NCBI GenBank assembly: GCA_963678705.1
Contig: OY783223.1
Location: 9,394,721 to 9,458,720 of the forward strand
Length of the DNA: 64,000 nucleotides
Reading direction: 5' to 3'
DNA from: Panorpa germanica
Lineage: Eukaryota > Arthropoda > Insecta > Mecoptera > Panorpidae
Below, piece after piece: positions 47,723 through 60,430 of this stretch. The notes beneath the pieces were generated by a model. The model was given only the letters and a program-made list of their open reading frames with translations. It was not told the origin of the DNA and searched no databases. Each line of letters opens with the position of its first letter. The first letter of the stretch is position 1. A program made the position numbers and the translations under genes.

Positions 47723-48172
47723 CCCAGTAAACAATTTGATGAAGTGCCCTATTTAGTGACGTTTCTATCACTATTTCACTTTAATTATAGTTCGCATCAA
47801 CTTTATCTTCATTTGTATTCCGACAGGTGGAGTGGTTCCGTTATCTGTAGCCGATAAAGTAGACATTTTATATGAAAAAATGTAAGAAACTGAACTATAA
47901 ATGAACCCTTTCATGACAAAAGAATCATACGCATCTTCAATATGATGTCAAAGTGACTCCAAAATGTTTACTGGAAAGATGACGTTATGACGTTTCAATT
48001 ACTATTGAACTTCAATTATAGTTTGCATCAACTTTATCAGCGGTTTCGGCATATTTAGCCGATAAAATAGATATTTCATATGAACGACAGTGAGAAACTG
48101 AACTCTTTTATGACAAAAGAATCATACGCATCTTTAATATGATGTGAAAGTGACTCCAAAATGTTTACTGGG
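47723..48172 (+). repeat. CCCAGTAAACA MITE family, tandem 1.8-copy arrangement
   Basis: A full unit from CCCAGTAAACAATTTG (47723) to AAAATGTTTACTGG (47974) is followed within 10 bp by a second unit lacking the left end but running to AAAATGTTTACTGGG (48172). The second unit has internal changes (TTATCAGCGGTTTCGG). This looks like a tandem duplication or insertion of one copy into another. Confidence 0.85.
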
Positions 48173-48978
48173 TAGGTTAAGGCCTAAGAATATTGGTTAC
48201 TAAAATAGAAAGATCAGAAAAGATCATTAATATTATTATCTAATCAATATTCGACCATTCTAAGATCAATTGCCTTCCGCCAACTTTTAATAAGTTTCGC
48301 CGTATTTGCCTGAGCTAAGACAAGGGGTAATTGAAAGATTTTGGAGGTAATGATGGTTTAGGAGTCATTTAGCGCCCCTGCCATAAGTCATTAGCTTGTA
48401 AACTAACCTTTATATACATGTAATATCAATTTTAAGATGTAATGACTCGAAATAACAATTTAAGGTAAAGTAATGCCTATGTAATACAACATTCGAATAT
48501 TTACATGTTATTTAAACATTTTTTAAGGCGTATTTTTGAATTTAGCTGAGTAGGTTGTCCATTAGATATTGGAATGTCATTTGAAATATTCTCGTGTATA
48601 AATAAATGTATGTATATGTTATATAGCCGACAATTGACGGTACAGGAATCCTATTTCGACTATTTTTACGATTGTCAGTTCAGTTACTAAGATGCACTGC
48701 ACCGCACATATTCTTGTTGTTTTATTATTCATTTATCAATTGTGAAAGTAACAACAACAGCAGGGATTTTGTTATTTTATTGAATTTCCATATTTAAACG
48801 GATTGTTAAACACCTAAAATAATGTATTTTATTTTTAAGAATTTTGTTTTACATGCAACAAATTTTTATTTATGTTTTTAAGTATCAATTTATATTATAA
48901 TTTAAAATCGTAATATTTCGTACAGTTTTTAAACTTTGTGTGGTATTAGCTATTACTGCAATCAGGTAAATTGTCGCT
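48173..48978. other. Anonymous AT-rich DNA
   Basis: No gene supported. Confidence 0.6.
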
Positions 48979-48982
48979 TATA

Positions 48983-49049
<67 letters not shown>
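48979..49049 (+). repeat. (TA)n microsatellite
   Basis: About 71 bp of TA repeat with one TATG interruption at the left; borders family F copy 3. Confidence 0.95.
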
Positions 49050-49051
<2 letters not shown>

Positions 49052-49066
49052 TTTTATTGTCATTAA

Positions 49067-49676
49067 GTAGGGGATGGGGTTGGTTTTTAAATTTATTTAT
49101 ATTAATGTGCAACATATTAAATTTATTGCGTGAAAAATTGAAGTCGATTGGAGTAAAACTGTCGGAGATATAGAGTTCTAAGTCTTCACCTCTCTGGTCT
49201 GGTTTTGTCTTTCTTTGAAATTTTTAAGCGCGTTTTTGTTGCACTTAGCTTTTTCAGAGTCGCTGTCCTCCCTAGCTCAATGTTGCACACTCCTTCTTGG
49301 CATAAATACGGAGGTAACGCTGTCGAGTTTTTTTTTAATTTGAACGTATTTTAAAATAACAAAGTTTTTGATCTAAAAAATTTAAAAATCAATTAGAAAA
49401 AGCTCACAGCGTTACCTACAGAAACTTATCAACTAATGAAATCATTTTAGTTTTTCGATTTCAGAAAATTCAGTGATGAGTTATGAGTGGCACCACAATG
49501 TTACTTTTTCTTGTGACGTCAGCGGAGATTCGCTGTCAATGCCTCATTTCTTGACATTTATTTATGAAAATTTCACAAAGTATTCTTTAAATGTCATTTT
49601 ATCATGTAGTAATTATAGAAATAATTATATATTAACTTTGTCGTCAAAAAACATCATCGAAAACATTTTGTAAACA
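49067..49676 (-). repeat. Dispersed repeat family F, copy 3 (inverted)
   Basis: Reverse complement of copies 1 and 2, starting GGGGATGGGG and ending AAAACATCATCGAAAAC. Inner inverted repeat at 49313-49416 (GGTAACGCTGTCGAG and AGCGTTACC) with a loop shorter than in copy 1. Carries the GTGGCAC block shared with copy 2. Confidence 0.8.
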
Positions 49677-50409
49677 TATTTACTTAAAAAATTGTAAAAA
49701 AAATATTAAGCTGCTCCGTGGAACATATTTGCCGGGAGATTCTTCGATATATATAACAAAAACTTAAATAGAAACTTATAAAAATAGCTTGTACTATAAA
49801 GGATCATTTAATACACATTTATATTTTAAATTGAAGACAATGTGAACCGCGATATTGGTATTTGTTACAGAAGCCGTAAACTATAACATTTTTCACCCAC
49901 TTGTAATATTTGCATAGAATCATACCCACAAAATGAATAAATTTGTTACTCCGAACAATAAACCCATAACTTATTAGAATGGAATGTTCGGCTTGTTCTA
50001 CTTGAATAATAATTACCTCCCACAACAGATCTCTGGATCCCCCATATCCGTATCTGTGGGGGTGGGGCACCTAAATATCACGTTTCAAAATCCGCGGCAC
50101 GCGTCCGTGTAGTCGGAACGCCCCCACAGAGTCGCGGACACCAGACCGTGTTATGACGTATGACTTACGACGTACGACATGACCAATTGGCCAACGTGTA
50201 GCTAGAATGATGAGTAGCACGATTTTATTAATTTATGCAAAACGGTGAAGCACCTGATATGGTCAGTAGATACGAGTTCTAATACCACGCATTTGAACAC
50301 TGCTATTTGTGCACGGAGCGTCCAGTTCATTAGTAAGTCATCTTCAGTACTCGTACAAAAAATATGGTATCTGTCCTTGTCCAACTAACAGTTGTTAATA
50401 ATATCTTTG
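49677..50409. other. Anonymous DNA with GC-rich patch
   Basis: 50040-50160 is GC-rich (CGCGGCACGCGTCC, GGAACGCCCCCAC). A minus-strand CACCCCCACAG acceptor-like site near 50054 and a GAG|GTAATT donor-like site near 50017 bracket 37 nt. Not a supported exon on its own. Confidence 0.4.
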
Positions 50410-51278
50410 TTAACCCTGCGTGTGTACACTGGGTCTTTTAAGGAACAGTTGAAATTTCAAACTGCTATTTCTCTCTCATGAGTACAGAGCGCGCTTGACC
50501 TATGCCCCCTAAAAAATCTAGGTAGTGGTAGGGACTTAAGGTTCCAGCAGCGTACGGATCTGTCAGTTTACTTGTAAAGACGAGTCCATGAAACTTGCCT
50601 CTGTATTCCAATGTTAGTAAATGCACTTTTCTTTGCTTTTCTCGTTCTTTTACAGTTTTTTCATGGATAAAATAAATGTTTTATGTAATTTAATATATTA
50701 TTTCTTATATTATATATATATATAGATTTCTTTTATTAGTTGTTTTTTTTTACTACGATAAGTTTTTGAAGATGGGTGACAATTCAACGGTTGCTCACCG
50801 TAAATTCTCTTTTTGACACTAATTATTATTAACTAATATTAATTATTATTTCATAACTTTTGTATTTTCATCAATAAAAACTTATTTTGTGCCGAATAAT
50901 CACCGTTTCGTTTATTATGACATGCTTGAATCCGTAAAATATTCCCCACTTTCAGGTGCATAAATAATTCATCTTTTTAGAGCCCACGCCAAAGACACTA
51001 CATTCTTTCGAAAGCTTATAATCTAAGATAAAAAAGCCTACAACCGTTCTTTTTGATATTTGTTTGTTACAAAGTTATGAATTTTTTAACAATATTCCGT
51101 TTTTTCCGCGTTTTTCACTGTTTATGAATTTTTATTAACAACGGTTTTAAACTTTGGACTTTGGCAACTTCTGGACCATGAAGTAGACACTTTAAGAAGT
51201 AATCCAGAAACTCCACTGTTCCCTCAAAGACCCAGTGTACACACCATGACTCGAAAAATATGGTGTTCACACGCAGGG
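50410..51278. mobile_element. piggyBac-like TIR element, 865 bp, noncoding
   Basis: TTAA at 50410-50413 precedes CCCTGCGTGTG, and the right end is CACACGCAGGG at 51268-51278 followed by TAAA (one T short of TTAA). Inside each end the inverted match resumes: TACACTGGGTCTTTT with GGAACAGT on the left, and ACTGTTCC with AAAGACCCAGTGTA on the right. About 32 bp on the right side (ACCATGACTCGAAAAATATG) separate the outer and inner repeats, an asymmetric spacer like that of piggyBac termini. The interior is A/T-rich with no transposase frame, so it is a deletion derivative. CCC/TTAA ends follow the piggyBac rule. Confidence 0.75.
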
Positions 51279-52604
51279 TAAATTTATCAGTATCCAATCT
51301 ATTTTCGATTACACAGCAGTGAATATATCAACATATCAATTACAATATTTATTTTCACTTAAGGTTGGTATCAGTGATTCCACTTGTAATGTTGCTAATG
51401 TTGGTATTGCAATTATCAAGACACGTAATTCTTCAATCAATGTCAGAAATGACCAGGTTCCCTTCGGTTGGCATTACTTGGCATTAGCACATTATCTCAG
51501 GCTGATTTATGGCTGACAGAGAAATGACCATGTTCATGTCACTAATGTCACCCAGATGTCACACGGGTGACTTTAAGGTAAATCTCGTACATGAGTTGCT
51601 CTTGTGCATGTCAAGATATTGTTACTACAAGCACTTTTAACCAGACGATGTCTGCATATGTTCAAACTAGTCTAACGAACAATCTAAATACACAAAATAG
51701 CTCTCTACTATTGAGTAGGAGCATAGATTAACCAAAATGAATATAAAAGTATATGCTATTATGCAAAGTGTCACGGTTTTCGAAATATTAGTAAACTGGA
51801 TCGAATAGGAGCGTTCTTAAAGGGCTTCCAATACCGAAATTGATACGGACTGATTATTTGTCACTTTCCTACAGCTCTCTGTCAATTAAGTCCTTTTGAT
51901 TTTCATCGAATATACCGTGAATATGAAGCATTTACTACATATTATAAATAAAGTGTAGCATACATACACATATAGCATATTTAACAGCGTTACTTAGAAT
52001 GCTGCAGAAAACTGTAGTTACAGACTCAAACCACAAAAGGTGTCACGCAATGTACCTGGCAGGCGTCTACCCCTGACTCTCTTGGGACCCCTGTTCCTTC
52101 CTAAGCCAGTGAGCCCCCGTACAGGCCGAGCCCCCAGAGAAATACTCCATCCGTTCATATTCAAATGAGCCGCAAAGTCCGAACTCTCGCGATAATAAAA
52201 TATATCAAAATATTTATATTTAACACGCAGTTGTTAGGGAAATTATTTATAAATTATGAAGTGGTATTAAAAACAAGATTCATTGATTACGACTGAAGGT
52301 TGGAGGGGGTAGCAGGGGTGGAAGAAGGTATCGTTTAAGTATATACTTGTATTCAGGGTCGTTCCTGTCCAAATTAAGCGTAAGAAATAGGCGCTAGTAG
52401 CAGCAATCCAAATTTACTCTTAACCTAGCTTAGCAAGATGTCTCCAAACTTCTGGATCCTGCTGAGAAGAGAATAAGCATGACAGTTTAAAATTTAAATT
52501 GTTTTATTAGCATAAGTGCTTTCGTTTGAAGATGCCTTTACTTCCAATTTTGTATTCTTTCATTTCCAAGTTTTTCACAAAAGTGTCCGCTAATCGTAGG
52601 AAAC
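51279..52604. other. Anonymous DNA
   Basis: No gene supported. GC-richer at 52050-52190 without a long frame. Confidence 0.5.
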
Positions 52605-52690
52605 GATTTGACAGACCACGATTCTCCTTCTTATTTCTGCCATCCATCTCCTTCCTTCTTCCCTTGCATCAGTTTCTGCAAACCTTGCTT
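52605..52690 (-). mobile_element. Degenerate non-LTR C-terminus, minus strand
   Basis: The minus strand reads AREEGRRWMAEIRRR, matching the WMAEIEKR tail of stub A and its neighbours. Further upstream on the minus strand (to about 52850) is purine-rich sequence of similar style in broken frames, but without a readable knuckle. The long T/C-rich plus-strand frames here are shadows. Confidence 0.4.
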
Positions 52691-52867
52691 TCAACTCTCG
52701 CTTTACATTTACTTGTCATGTACATCACATTTTCCTCTTCCTCCCAACACATCTCTTCACGATTTGTCCCTCTTCTTCATCCCCTTCTACTACAGTACTT
52801 CTATACTCCTTTCACATCCTCACCCTTTCAATCTCTTCCGTCTTCTATCTTGTTTTAGTTTCATAAA

Positions 52868-53118
52868 TACCCAGTAAACAATTTGGTGAAGTGTCCTATT
52901 TTGTGACGTTTCTATCACTATTTCACTTCAATTATAGTTCGCATCAACTTTATCTTCAATTGTATTCCGACAGGTGGAGTGTTTCCGTCATCTGTAGCTG
53001 ATAAAGCTGACTGTGACAAGCTGAACTATAAATGAACTCTTTTATGACAAAAAAATCATACGCATCTCCAATATGATGTCAAAGTGACTCCAAAATGCTC
53101 CAAAATGTTTACTGGGTA
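52868..53118 (+). repeat. CCCAGTAAACA MITE family, intact copy with TA duplication
   Basis: TA-CCCAGTAAACAATTTGG at the left and CCAAAATGTTTACTGGG-TA at the right define a 247-bp element with about 17-bp TIRs and TA flanks, as in Tc1/mariner-type MITEs. A duplicated CTCCAAAATG sits at the right end (53091 and 53099). Noncoding. Confidence 0.9.
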
Positions 53119-54183
53119 ATTCTCTTCAGTGATAATTTTCTATTCTCTTTAATCTCATTATAAATATAATTAATTACGGAATACGGTACGCAAGTGAATG
53201 TTAATATCTATGAAAGCCTCGCCTTGCAGATTAGCCTAGATCCGGATTCATGAGTTCCATGGTAGAGGGCTGGTTCAAAGGGGAGGGAGGGGTCCCAACC
53301 AGCTTCGATAACACTTTCTGTTAAAATAGCACGTAATAGAGGACGAGGGTGTGTTAATACTTAATAAAATGTATTACGAGTTAGTACAAAAGCATTTACA
53401 TAAATGAGATGACAGCACCCACATGGTTTTTAGGTCACAAATGTATGAACTACAGTCCTGTACACAGTAGGATCAAAGTGACGCTCCTAATTAAACTTTA
53501 ATCGCGCCTGCTTTCTTGTTTTCCACAGGAACATGCTTGATATTTATTAACAGTAGCTTGACGTATACTTAGTGAATCTTGCTACTGCTTTAATAATCTA
53601 TTGTAGTTATTTCTTACTTCACCAGTTGATGGCATTTGGCAGTAGATGTAGATTTGTGAAGCCCCGCCTTTATTATTATTTATACAAATAGTTTATGAAT
53701 GTATTATTTTTATTTTTTTTGCATTAATGAATATTTAATTATATATTACAAGTAGCGATCATCAATCAAAATTATAATTCCAAACCAATTCGCATGACAA
53801 ACTAGGAATGAGGAATGCTTAGGAGGGGAGTGAGGGGTACGATTTAACATATATATTTGCACTAGGGCAACGGACGGAATAGTCTATGAATATTACTAAT
53901 GACGTATTGTGTTAGGCTAGACACACACTGGAAACAAGATTGAGAAAAATTGATGAGAAAGATTGAGTCATAAAAGTCTTGTTTCTAATATGCGCTAGGC
54001 CTTAGAAAAAATAATGTAATTAAAACAAATTCAGACGAATAACGCGATAATGAATAACAAATTTCATTATTTATTGCGGGGCGAGCTATCTGTTGGTTTC
54101 ATTTTGAAATTGTTACAAAAACTACACCGTTGAATATTTTTAAATGATTGTTGCTTCGTTCAAAAGACTACACCTTCCAAATA
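53119..54183. other. Anonymous DNA
   Basis: A good 3' splice-like site (TGCTTTCTTGTTTTCCACAG) ends at 53529, but all three frames after it close soon. No gene supported. Confidence 0.5.
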
Positions 54184-54510
54184 GGCTTGTGTCCTATGTC
54201 TTAATTTCTATAAAAGTGTACTATATAGATAAAGTACTAGAAACTAGAACCTCAAATGTTCAATTATTTTTTAATAACTCCTTATATGTTAAGAGATATT
54301 AACAATTAAAAAAATCGTTTTGTCTCTTTAATTATTAAAGGGATTCAACGTTGTACACATTCCAAATGCATGTGACATCACAATCCTTGTGTAAGGTTAC
54401 CAACCTTACAGATCATAAAGCTCTGCTATATGTATTTATATATCAAAATATCAAATATTATTTACAGCTATTTCAAGGAACAATCAAATTTTAATATTAT
54501 GTCTGCCGTT
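54184..54510 (-). repeat. Family G, truncated inverted copy 5
   Basis: Begins with the intact terminus GGCTTGTGTCCTATGTC (in reverse complement the right TIR of the family) and extends through GGTTACCAACCTTACAG to TTATGTCTGCCG, where homology stops abruptly at the CTGCTAAGGCAG block. Confidence 0.85.
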
Positions 54511-55299
54511 TTTTCCGAATCGCTTTAATACAATTAATTTCTTAAAAACTGCAGCGTCCTCAAATTTACACTGCTAGCATCAGCCTCATTGGCTTTATTA
54601 ATTAGACGTAATTAATAACAACCGGTAAATATGATTATTACATTATCTAGCAGTGCAAGAGTCACACTCACTTGCTTACTGCAAGCTAATTCGACTATTC
54701 AAGCGTTACATTTTGTTAAACGTACAAGTTGCTTCTTTGCTAATGTAGGCGTTATTTTTCTTATTACTAAACGTGAGTTATTATATTAACGGATAGTTAA
54801 ATGTGTGACCAAACGATTATGGTTTAGTTTAACTGATTGATAGCTTGATTAAGAACGTTATTAACCATAGACAACGGCCTGCAGCTGAATAGAATGAAAT
54901 AACTTAATTAAGTTACAATATTAATTAATGGAGTTTGATCTTAAGGTAATATAGTAATACATTAACACTCTACACAAAAAATATATAAAAAAAAAAAATT
55001 AAATGTTGAGTGTTTGATTAATTATAATATTAGAAAAATGGTTGCGCTGATGCTGTTGCTGGACCAAATCTAATTTCATCCCACTCATTTTGAGATGGAC
55101 TGGCTTAATTACTGGTACAATGTACAAATGACGAATCGCTTCAAGTAAAATAACTATTAGTTTTTACAGTTAAAAGATAAATTTTGTGTTTAAATGGTCG
55201 GTAGAAATACCATTTATCAGAAGAGGATCGTGATTACTTCATTTATTTCCATTTGCGTGGGATCGGGAAGTTAATAACCATAGCAAGCCGCAGAAATTT
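54511..55299. other. Anonymous DNA
   Basis: CAAGCTAATTC and AAGCGTTACAT at 54682-54710 belong to the dispersed block also seen near 13690 and 35920. No gene. Confidence 0.5.
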
Positions 55300-56147
55300 T
55301 GACAGGGGACGGAGTTCTTTGCAAGCGTTTTTCAAATACATATACTCAAAATGCAAATACAAAATAGTAAATACCTATTTTCTATTTTGTATTTAAATAT
55401 CTTTTAAGAGTATAGAATTTTATATTTTATTTGAAAACTTTTACAAACCTATTTCCTATTTGGAAAATAAAAAATACTTTTTTCATTTTTGTTACTTCAT
55501 AATGTTAATCAGTAAATATTATTTTTTGAATATAAACTTAAAACCCCACCAACATTAGCACCATCTACGATATAAAAGTATCTGCACAATTGTCTTAATA
55601 ATTCTAATTTAAAATAATAGATGTGCTTATTATTTTATTATTCTTCCTGTTACCACCACCATAAGACATCTGATTTTCGTTTACCTAAATTTGTTTATCA
55701 TATTTTCTCGTTCATTATTTGTTTTACTACAAGACAATCACTCTACTACATTCCTTACTGAAATATATACATAAATATATATTATTTTACCTACTCACCC
55801 CACATGCGACATCCAACATTTATATTTTCATTTATAAGTTGACATTATTTAGAAATGAGTTTACTAAGAAATAAACCCTTACTTTTGCTATTTTTAAAAA
55901 TTCTAGGTAGTATTTCTATAAAACAAAAATTTCAGTCAGTCTTTATCAAAGAGAATTCTCATAATTATTAAAAAAAATAACATTTATATTAGTAACATAA
56001 AGAGTATTCTATTTTCTCAAAATACGTATTTTGTATTTAAATACTAACATGAAATGTATTTTTTATTTTGTATTTGGAATAGGAAAATAACGAGGTATTT
56101 GCAGTTTGTATTTAAATGCGTTTTAAAAGCATTTGTGCACATCTCTG
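55300..56147 (-). mobile_element. hAT-like element with TATTTAAATA subterminal motifs
   Basis: The right edge reads TTTGTGCACATCTCTG (56132-56147), whose complement CAGAGATGTGCACAAA fits hAT-type termini. Both flanks of the segment carry repeated TTTGTATTTAAATA, TGCAAATAC and GTATTTTGTATTT motifs, at 55330-55400 and 56015-56115, in inverted arrangement. The left terminus itself is lost. No transposase frame is present, so it is non-autonomous or decayed. Confidence 0.55.
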
Positions 56148-57956
56148 GTTGTAACAATTCTAATTGCTACAAAAAATATTCATTTCTTCACGGCACCATG
56201 ACCACAACATCCAATAGACATTTTTAACGATTTTAACGATCTCCAAGGCATCGCCGCGCCGTACTGATCGATCCAGTAGATCGTCCAGATAGACAAGACG
56301 ATCCAAAGCAGAATGCTGGACTCTTGCGTATGGAGAATTTCATCTTCTGGAGCATGCGGTACAATAAATATCCATTTAAATTCTTTGAAATTATGTGGTT
56401 TGTTTCTTGACCAATGGTAAACTAAACAACAAGATAATATGCATATTTCTAGATGACAGTTGCAAACTAAAGCCTTGTATGTTGTTTAAATTGCAATCAT
56501 AAACATTTCATCTTCAAGCTAAAGTCAATTTAATCCTTGCTAATAGTTACTTTAATATGGGCACGTATCCCGGACTTTCAAAGCAGAAATTTTACATTGG
56601 AAATTTATATGGATCATAAATTTCAGTGCTCACCATACGTAAATATTACATACTCGTATATACAAGACAATTTAAATTGTTTGTATGTAATCTCTAGTTT
56701 ATATCAGAGGTAAGCGTGCACAGATACGTATCAAACGTGATTAGATTTATCCTATGACACATGGAAACATAGGAAAGACGTTCCAAATTGGGCGGAACTA
56801 ACTAGTTTTGTTGCAAAATGTATGTTTCCCAAAGAGAGTGGTGATTCTATGAACGCTTTCCTTGAATGACATTGGCTTGACACTAAATTACGTTTGCATA
56901 AGGCCACTTCTTTCTCTGAGTCCCATTTTTTCATTCTCTGTTGACTGAGGTTTATTATAAACCTTGGTTCATGCTTTTGTATCTCAGCTGATATTTTTGT
57001 TCTTGTAAAACAAAATACCTTGATTTACCTGGTGTCCAACATTCGTGTTGGAAGAAGTTCGGGCTATTGTCGATCCGCATCAAAGGGATTTTTCTACCCC
57101 TATCACACACTTGATCCACATGTCAGGCACTGCTGCACGAATCGTCCAACAAAGGAAGGTTATATTTGAAAGTTTCTTTATTTACTTGAAAGTTTTTGTT
57201 AAACAGTGTCAATGTCAATAATATCAACAAATTAATAAAATAAATAAACCATTCGTATTAAACATTCGTTCCACCGTGTAGCCATGTCAATTTTCCAATA
57301 TTTGACTCACACGTTCGAGGTAAGCATTTGAATCAAACGTTCACCGCATCGTTTGGAGCCTAGTTAAGATACACAAACATTTTTATCATCTCGATTTAAA
57401 CTAGATAACATTTCTCCATAATAACAATCAATTACTTAATGTCCCGCTAAGCATTAAATATTGTATTTATAAGATCACCATGTACCAGTGTTCAATCAAT
57501 ATGATCAGAGTAAATACGCATTAAGAATGCAACAATTTCTTCCTTGTGTTTTAATATTTAAATTATCATCTCAAGCAGTAAAAATTAACACCATTACCAG
57601 GTCAAGGGTCTTATCTTATTGTAGTTAAATGAGATAGGTCAAAGGGCACACAGAGTGTAGCATCAGGTATGTTAATTCGCTTTAGAATGAATTAACAGTA
57701 AGACAATGATAATCTATTGCATAACTAGAGTGTTTTTTGTTATCTTGTAACTGTTATTGAGACTTGATATGTATCATTACTTTACGGAGCTGTGTTTTCT
57801 TAAGATGCAGGTCAAAAAGAACGTCACCCAACGTTGAGTGCCATGTGGAAGAACAATGTTACACTAAGAGACTGTCACTGGAAGTGTTTACCAACTAAAA
57901 ATGATGCGATGTCTTCAATTATGAATCTCTTTATGTAATATTTTAGGACAATGTTC
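56148..57956. other. Anonymous DNA
   Basis: Contains the candidate ATG exon at 57284 and an imperfect hairpin around CCAACATTCGTGTTGG at 57037-57052. No gene supported. Confidence 0.45.
57284..57319 (+). other. Candidate first coding exon (ATG to donor), 12 codons
   Basis: GCCATGTC begins a 12-codon open stretch (MSIFQYLTHTFE) that ends exactly at GAG|GTAAGC. ATG context and donor are both good, but no downstream partner exon or promoter is identified. Confidence 0.2.
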
Positions 57957-58655
57957 TTAGTTTATCATCATTAATATTTGTCGTCTTTGTACTTGTTAAC
58001 TTTTATAACACTTCCAATATAAAATTTTATTTCTTGTCAATTATCATCATATATACTTACTTACAATTTACATTATTATTATTTATTTAATGTTTTACCT
58101 TTCGGCAGTACATTCTTCTGCCTTAGTACAATACATTTTAATCCATAAGTATATATATATACTCGTATATATATATATATTTCCTTCCACCGAAACCAAA
58201 AACTAAAAACCTCAATTCTCCTAATATCTACAAGAAAATAAATGGTTTAGCACATTTTCAAAAGATTTAATTAGCTTCAACCTTCCTTCTTCTAGTTATT
58301 TCTGCCATTCATCTGTTCTCTTCCTTGCCCCCTTTTAAGAGCCGCCCAATATTCATTTCGCTCCCAACTTTTTCCTGACAATCAAACTTAATGTGCTCCA
58401 GCGTTTCTTCCTCCGTTCCGCACACTCTACACACTCTTTCTTCTCTACATTCCCAGTATCTGTTTCCTTTTTCCTCATTTCCCAATCTAAACCTTGCTGT
58501 CCTTATGTTTTTTGTGTCTTTTTCTATTAAGTACTGAGGTATATTACTTTCCCAAATCCTTTTATATCTTGTACAATTTACATAAATTATACAAAGAACA
58601 AGTGTCTCGCAAAGATCTGCTGCCCGGGGCCTCGCAATGTCTAAGGGCGCCCCTG
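57957..58655. repeat. Dispersed repeat family H, copy interrupted by a retrotransposon
   Basis: Left part 57957-58073 and right part 58572-58655 together match 40750-40968. The right edge reads CAATGTCTAAGGGCGCCCCTG; its complement CAGGGGCGCCCTTAG is hAT-like. The family is older than the insertion it carries. Confidence 0.8.
58074..58571 (-). mobile_element. 5'-truncated non-LTR retrotransposon with 12-bp target duplication (stub D)
   Basis: TACAATTTACAT at 58062-58073 is repeated at 58572-58583 and brackets a 498-bp insert. Read on the minus strand it encodes WESNIPQYLIEKDTKNIR, FRLGNEEKGNRYWECR, then the complete knuckle CRVCGTEEETLEHIKFDC (C-x2-C-x8-H-x4-C), and MAEI after a stop. A 3' UTR with CTGCCGAAAGG follows, ending in a TAA-rich tail (AATAATAATAATG). 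It is the best-preserved member of the family in the window. A TAA-type tail is a feature of the I-like group, but the clade is not firmly assigned. A (TA)n run near 58150-58180 lies in its 3' UTR. Confidence 0.9.
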
Positions 58656-60217
58656 CTGCCTGGAACCGCCATCAGAATAGATCTGGGTGGTAGTAGCATA
58701 AGGTTTTTGAGTTGTAATGATATTATAGTCGGTGTGTGACTTATATCTTCAACAAAAGATTACAAAATCATTGTATACCTATATTTTTTATACATTATCA
58801 ACACCTACGTATATATAAACATAATATTTATGTTTATTTAAGGTCAAAGGCCACAACCATATCGAACTACACACATTATCGAATTTATTAAAAAATAATC
58901 AAATATTTTGTAGAGATAAATCTTAAAAAACATTAATATAACTATGTAGAAGATTTGTTTCTTTCGTCAGTGACATAAACGCAGATATAAAATGTAATTT
59001 ATAAGTACTATGTTTAAAAATTTGACCTTGAAGATGTATTTATTTATTTTTAATGATGGAAATAGTATCATCTGCATTTTATGCAAGGATTATTATTATT
59101 TGCATAGCTCTATAACTCAACAAGGTGTAGTTAGTTTTATTGCGCTCGTTACAACACAGCGGCAAGTCTATTTAGCTGGCGGGGTATGCTTGTGCGCAGC
59201 TTGACACCTTGTTCTTTAATGCAAAATTTGCATAGAAAATAAGTGTTAAATTTATCACAAATAAAATTAAAAATATATTATTTACATATGTTATATTTTA
59301 CACATTACATAAAGGAATATTAATAGTAAATATTTAACTTAAAGGCCCCATACACGTTCGAATATGTTGGGCTCCATGTTTGATTGCAATATTGAGGCGA
59401 TAATAAAATTTGTGGTAGAAAAATCTTAAAACTATATAATCCCAGTGCTTTCATAAATCCAGCGTTATCTCCAAATCGTGCCTAAACCTCTAACTCATAA
59501 ATTCTACTAATAGTATTTCTAAATATAATGTCAAATATTTGAGTAAAAAATTCTTATTATTATTTATCACTATCAAATTTAAGCACATAACGACTTAAGT
59601 AAAAATTCTTTAAAAAGTTCTTTGAGTTACTACGCAGGTTTGAGCAGGTTGGTGCAACCAACAGGTTCTCCTGGTGTACTACAAGATGGGAACAAGTGTT
59701 CCCTGTACTCCCATCGAATACCAAACAGTTGTACGCGCGCATATTGCGTTTATCAAAAGATATAAATAATCGTCAGACTCCCTCGTGTTCTATGTGACTT
59801 ATACTAGGATAACGCAACCGTAAAAATATCCCTAACAAATACAAACTACTCGTAATAAATTTTTGATAAAGAATTGAAGCATGTAGAATTGTAGAACGAA
59901 TAAATTATATAACAAGATTATGCCTTTTCTTTATCTACATATAGTAGCATGTCCTAAAAGCTGTGAAGAGTCTAGAGCCGTTGCTCAATCTGCGTATTTC
60001 AGAGCTGAAATAGTATACTGCATAACACTCCAATTTGATAAATTATGAGCTGGATTACTGTGACAATTAAGCACAGATTCTACGGGCTACTCTCATAAAA
60101 CTTAGCATGATTGTTGCTAATGATGTAGTGATTGAAAAAATGCAGATACATAACTTAATATGACGATGAAGATGGCGGCTACATAGAAGTGTTTTTCACA
60201 AAGTCATAACATATTAA
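58656..60217. other. Anonymous AT-rich DNA
   Basis: No gene supported. The 64-codon frame at 59010-59204 has no recognised motif. Confidence 0.5.
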
Positions 60218-60430
60218 CCCAGTAAACATTTTGGAGTCACTTTGTCATCATATTGAAGATGCGTAAGATTATTTTTTTATGACAATCTCTTTTCTCACAA
60301 TCGTTCATATAAAATGTCTCTTTCATCGGCTATAAATGAAGGAACCGCTCCTTCTCTTGGAATACAAAGGAACAAAAAGTGAATGCGAATTATAATTGAA
60401 ACAAGACAATTCACCAAATTGTTTACTAGG
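60218..60430 (-). repeat. CCCAGTAAACA MITE family, inverted copy
   Basis: Starts CCCAGTAAACATTTTGGAG and ends CCAAATTGTTTACTAGG, about 213 bp with an internal deletion relative to 52870-53116. Left flank is TTAA rather than TA, so the duplication is not clean. Confidence 0.85.

Noticed and set aside
52526-52877. Two long plus-strand frames rich in Ser, Phe, Leu and Pro.
   Set aside because: They are C/T-strand shadows of a purine-rich retrotransposon remnant on the minus strand.
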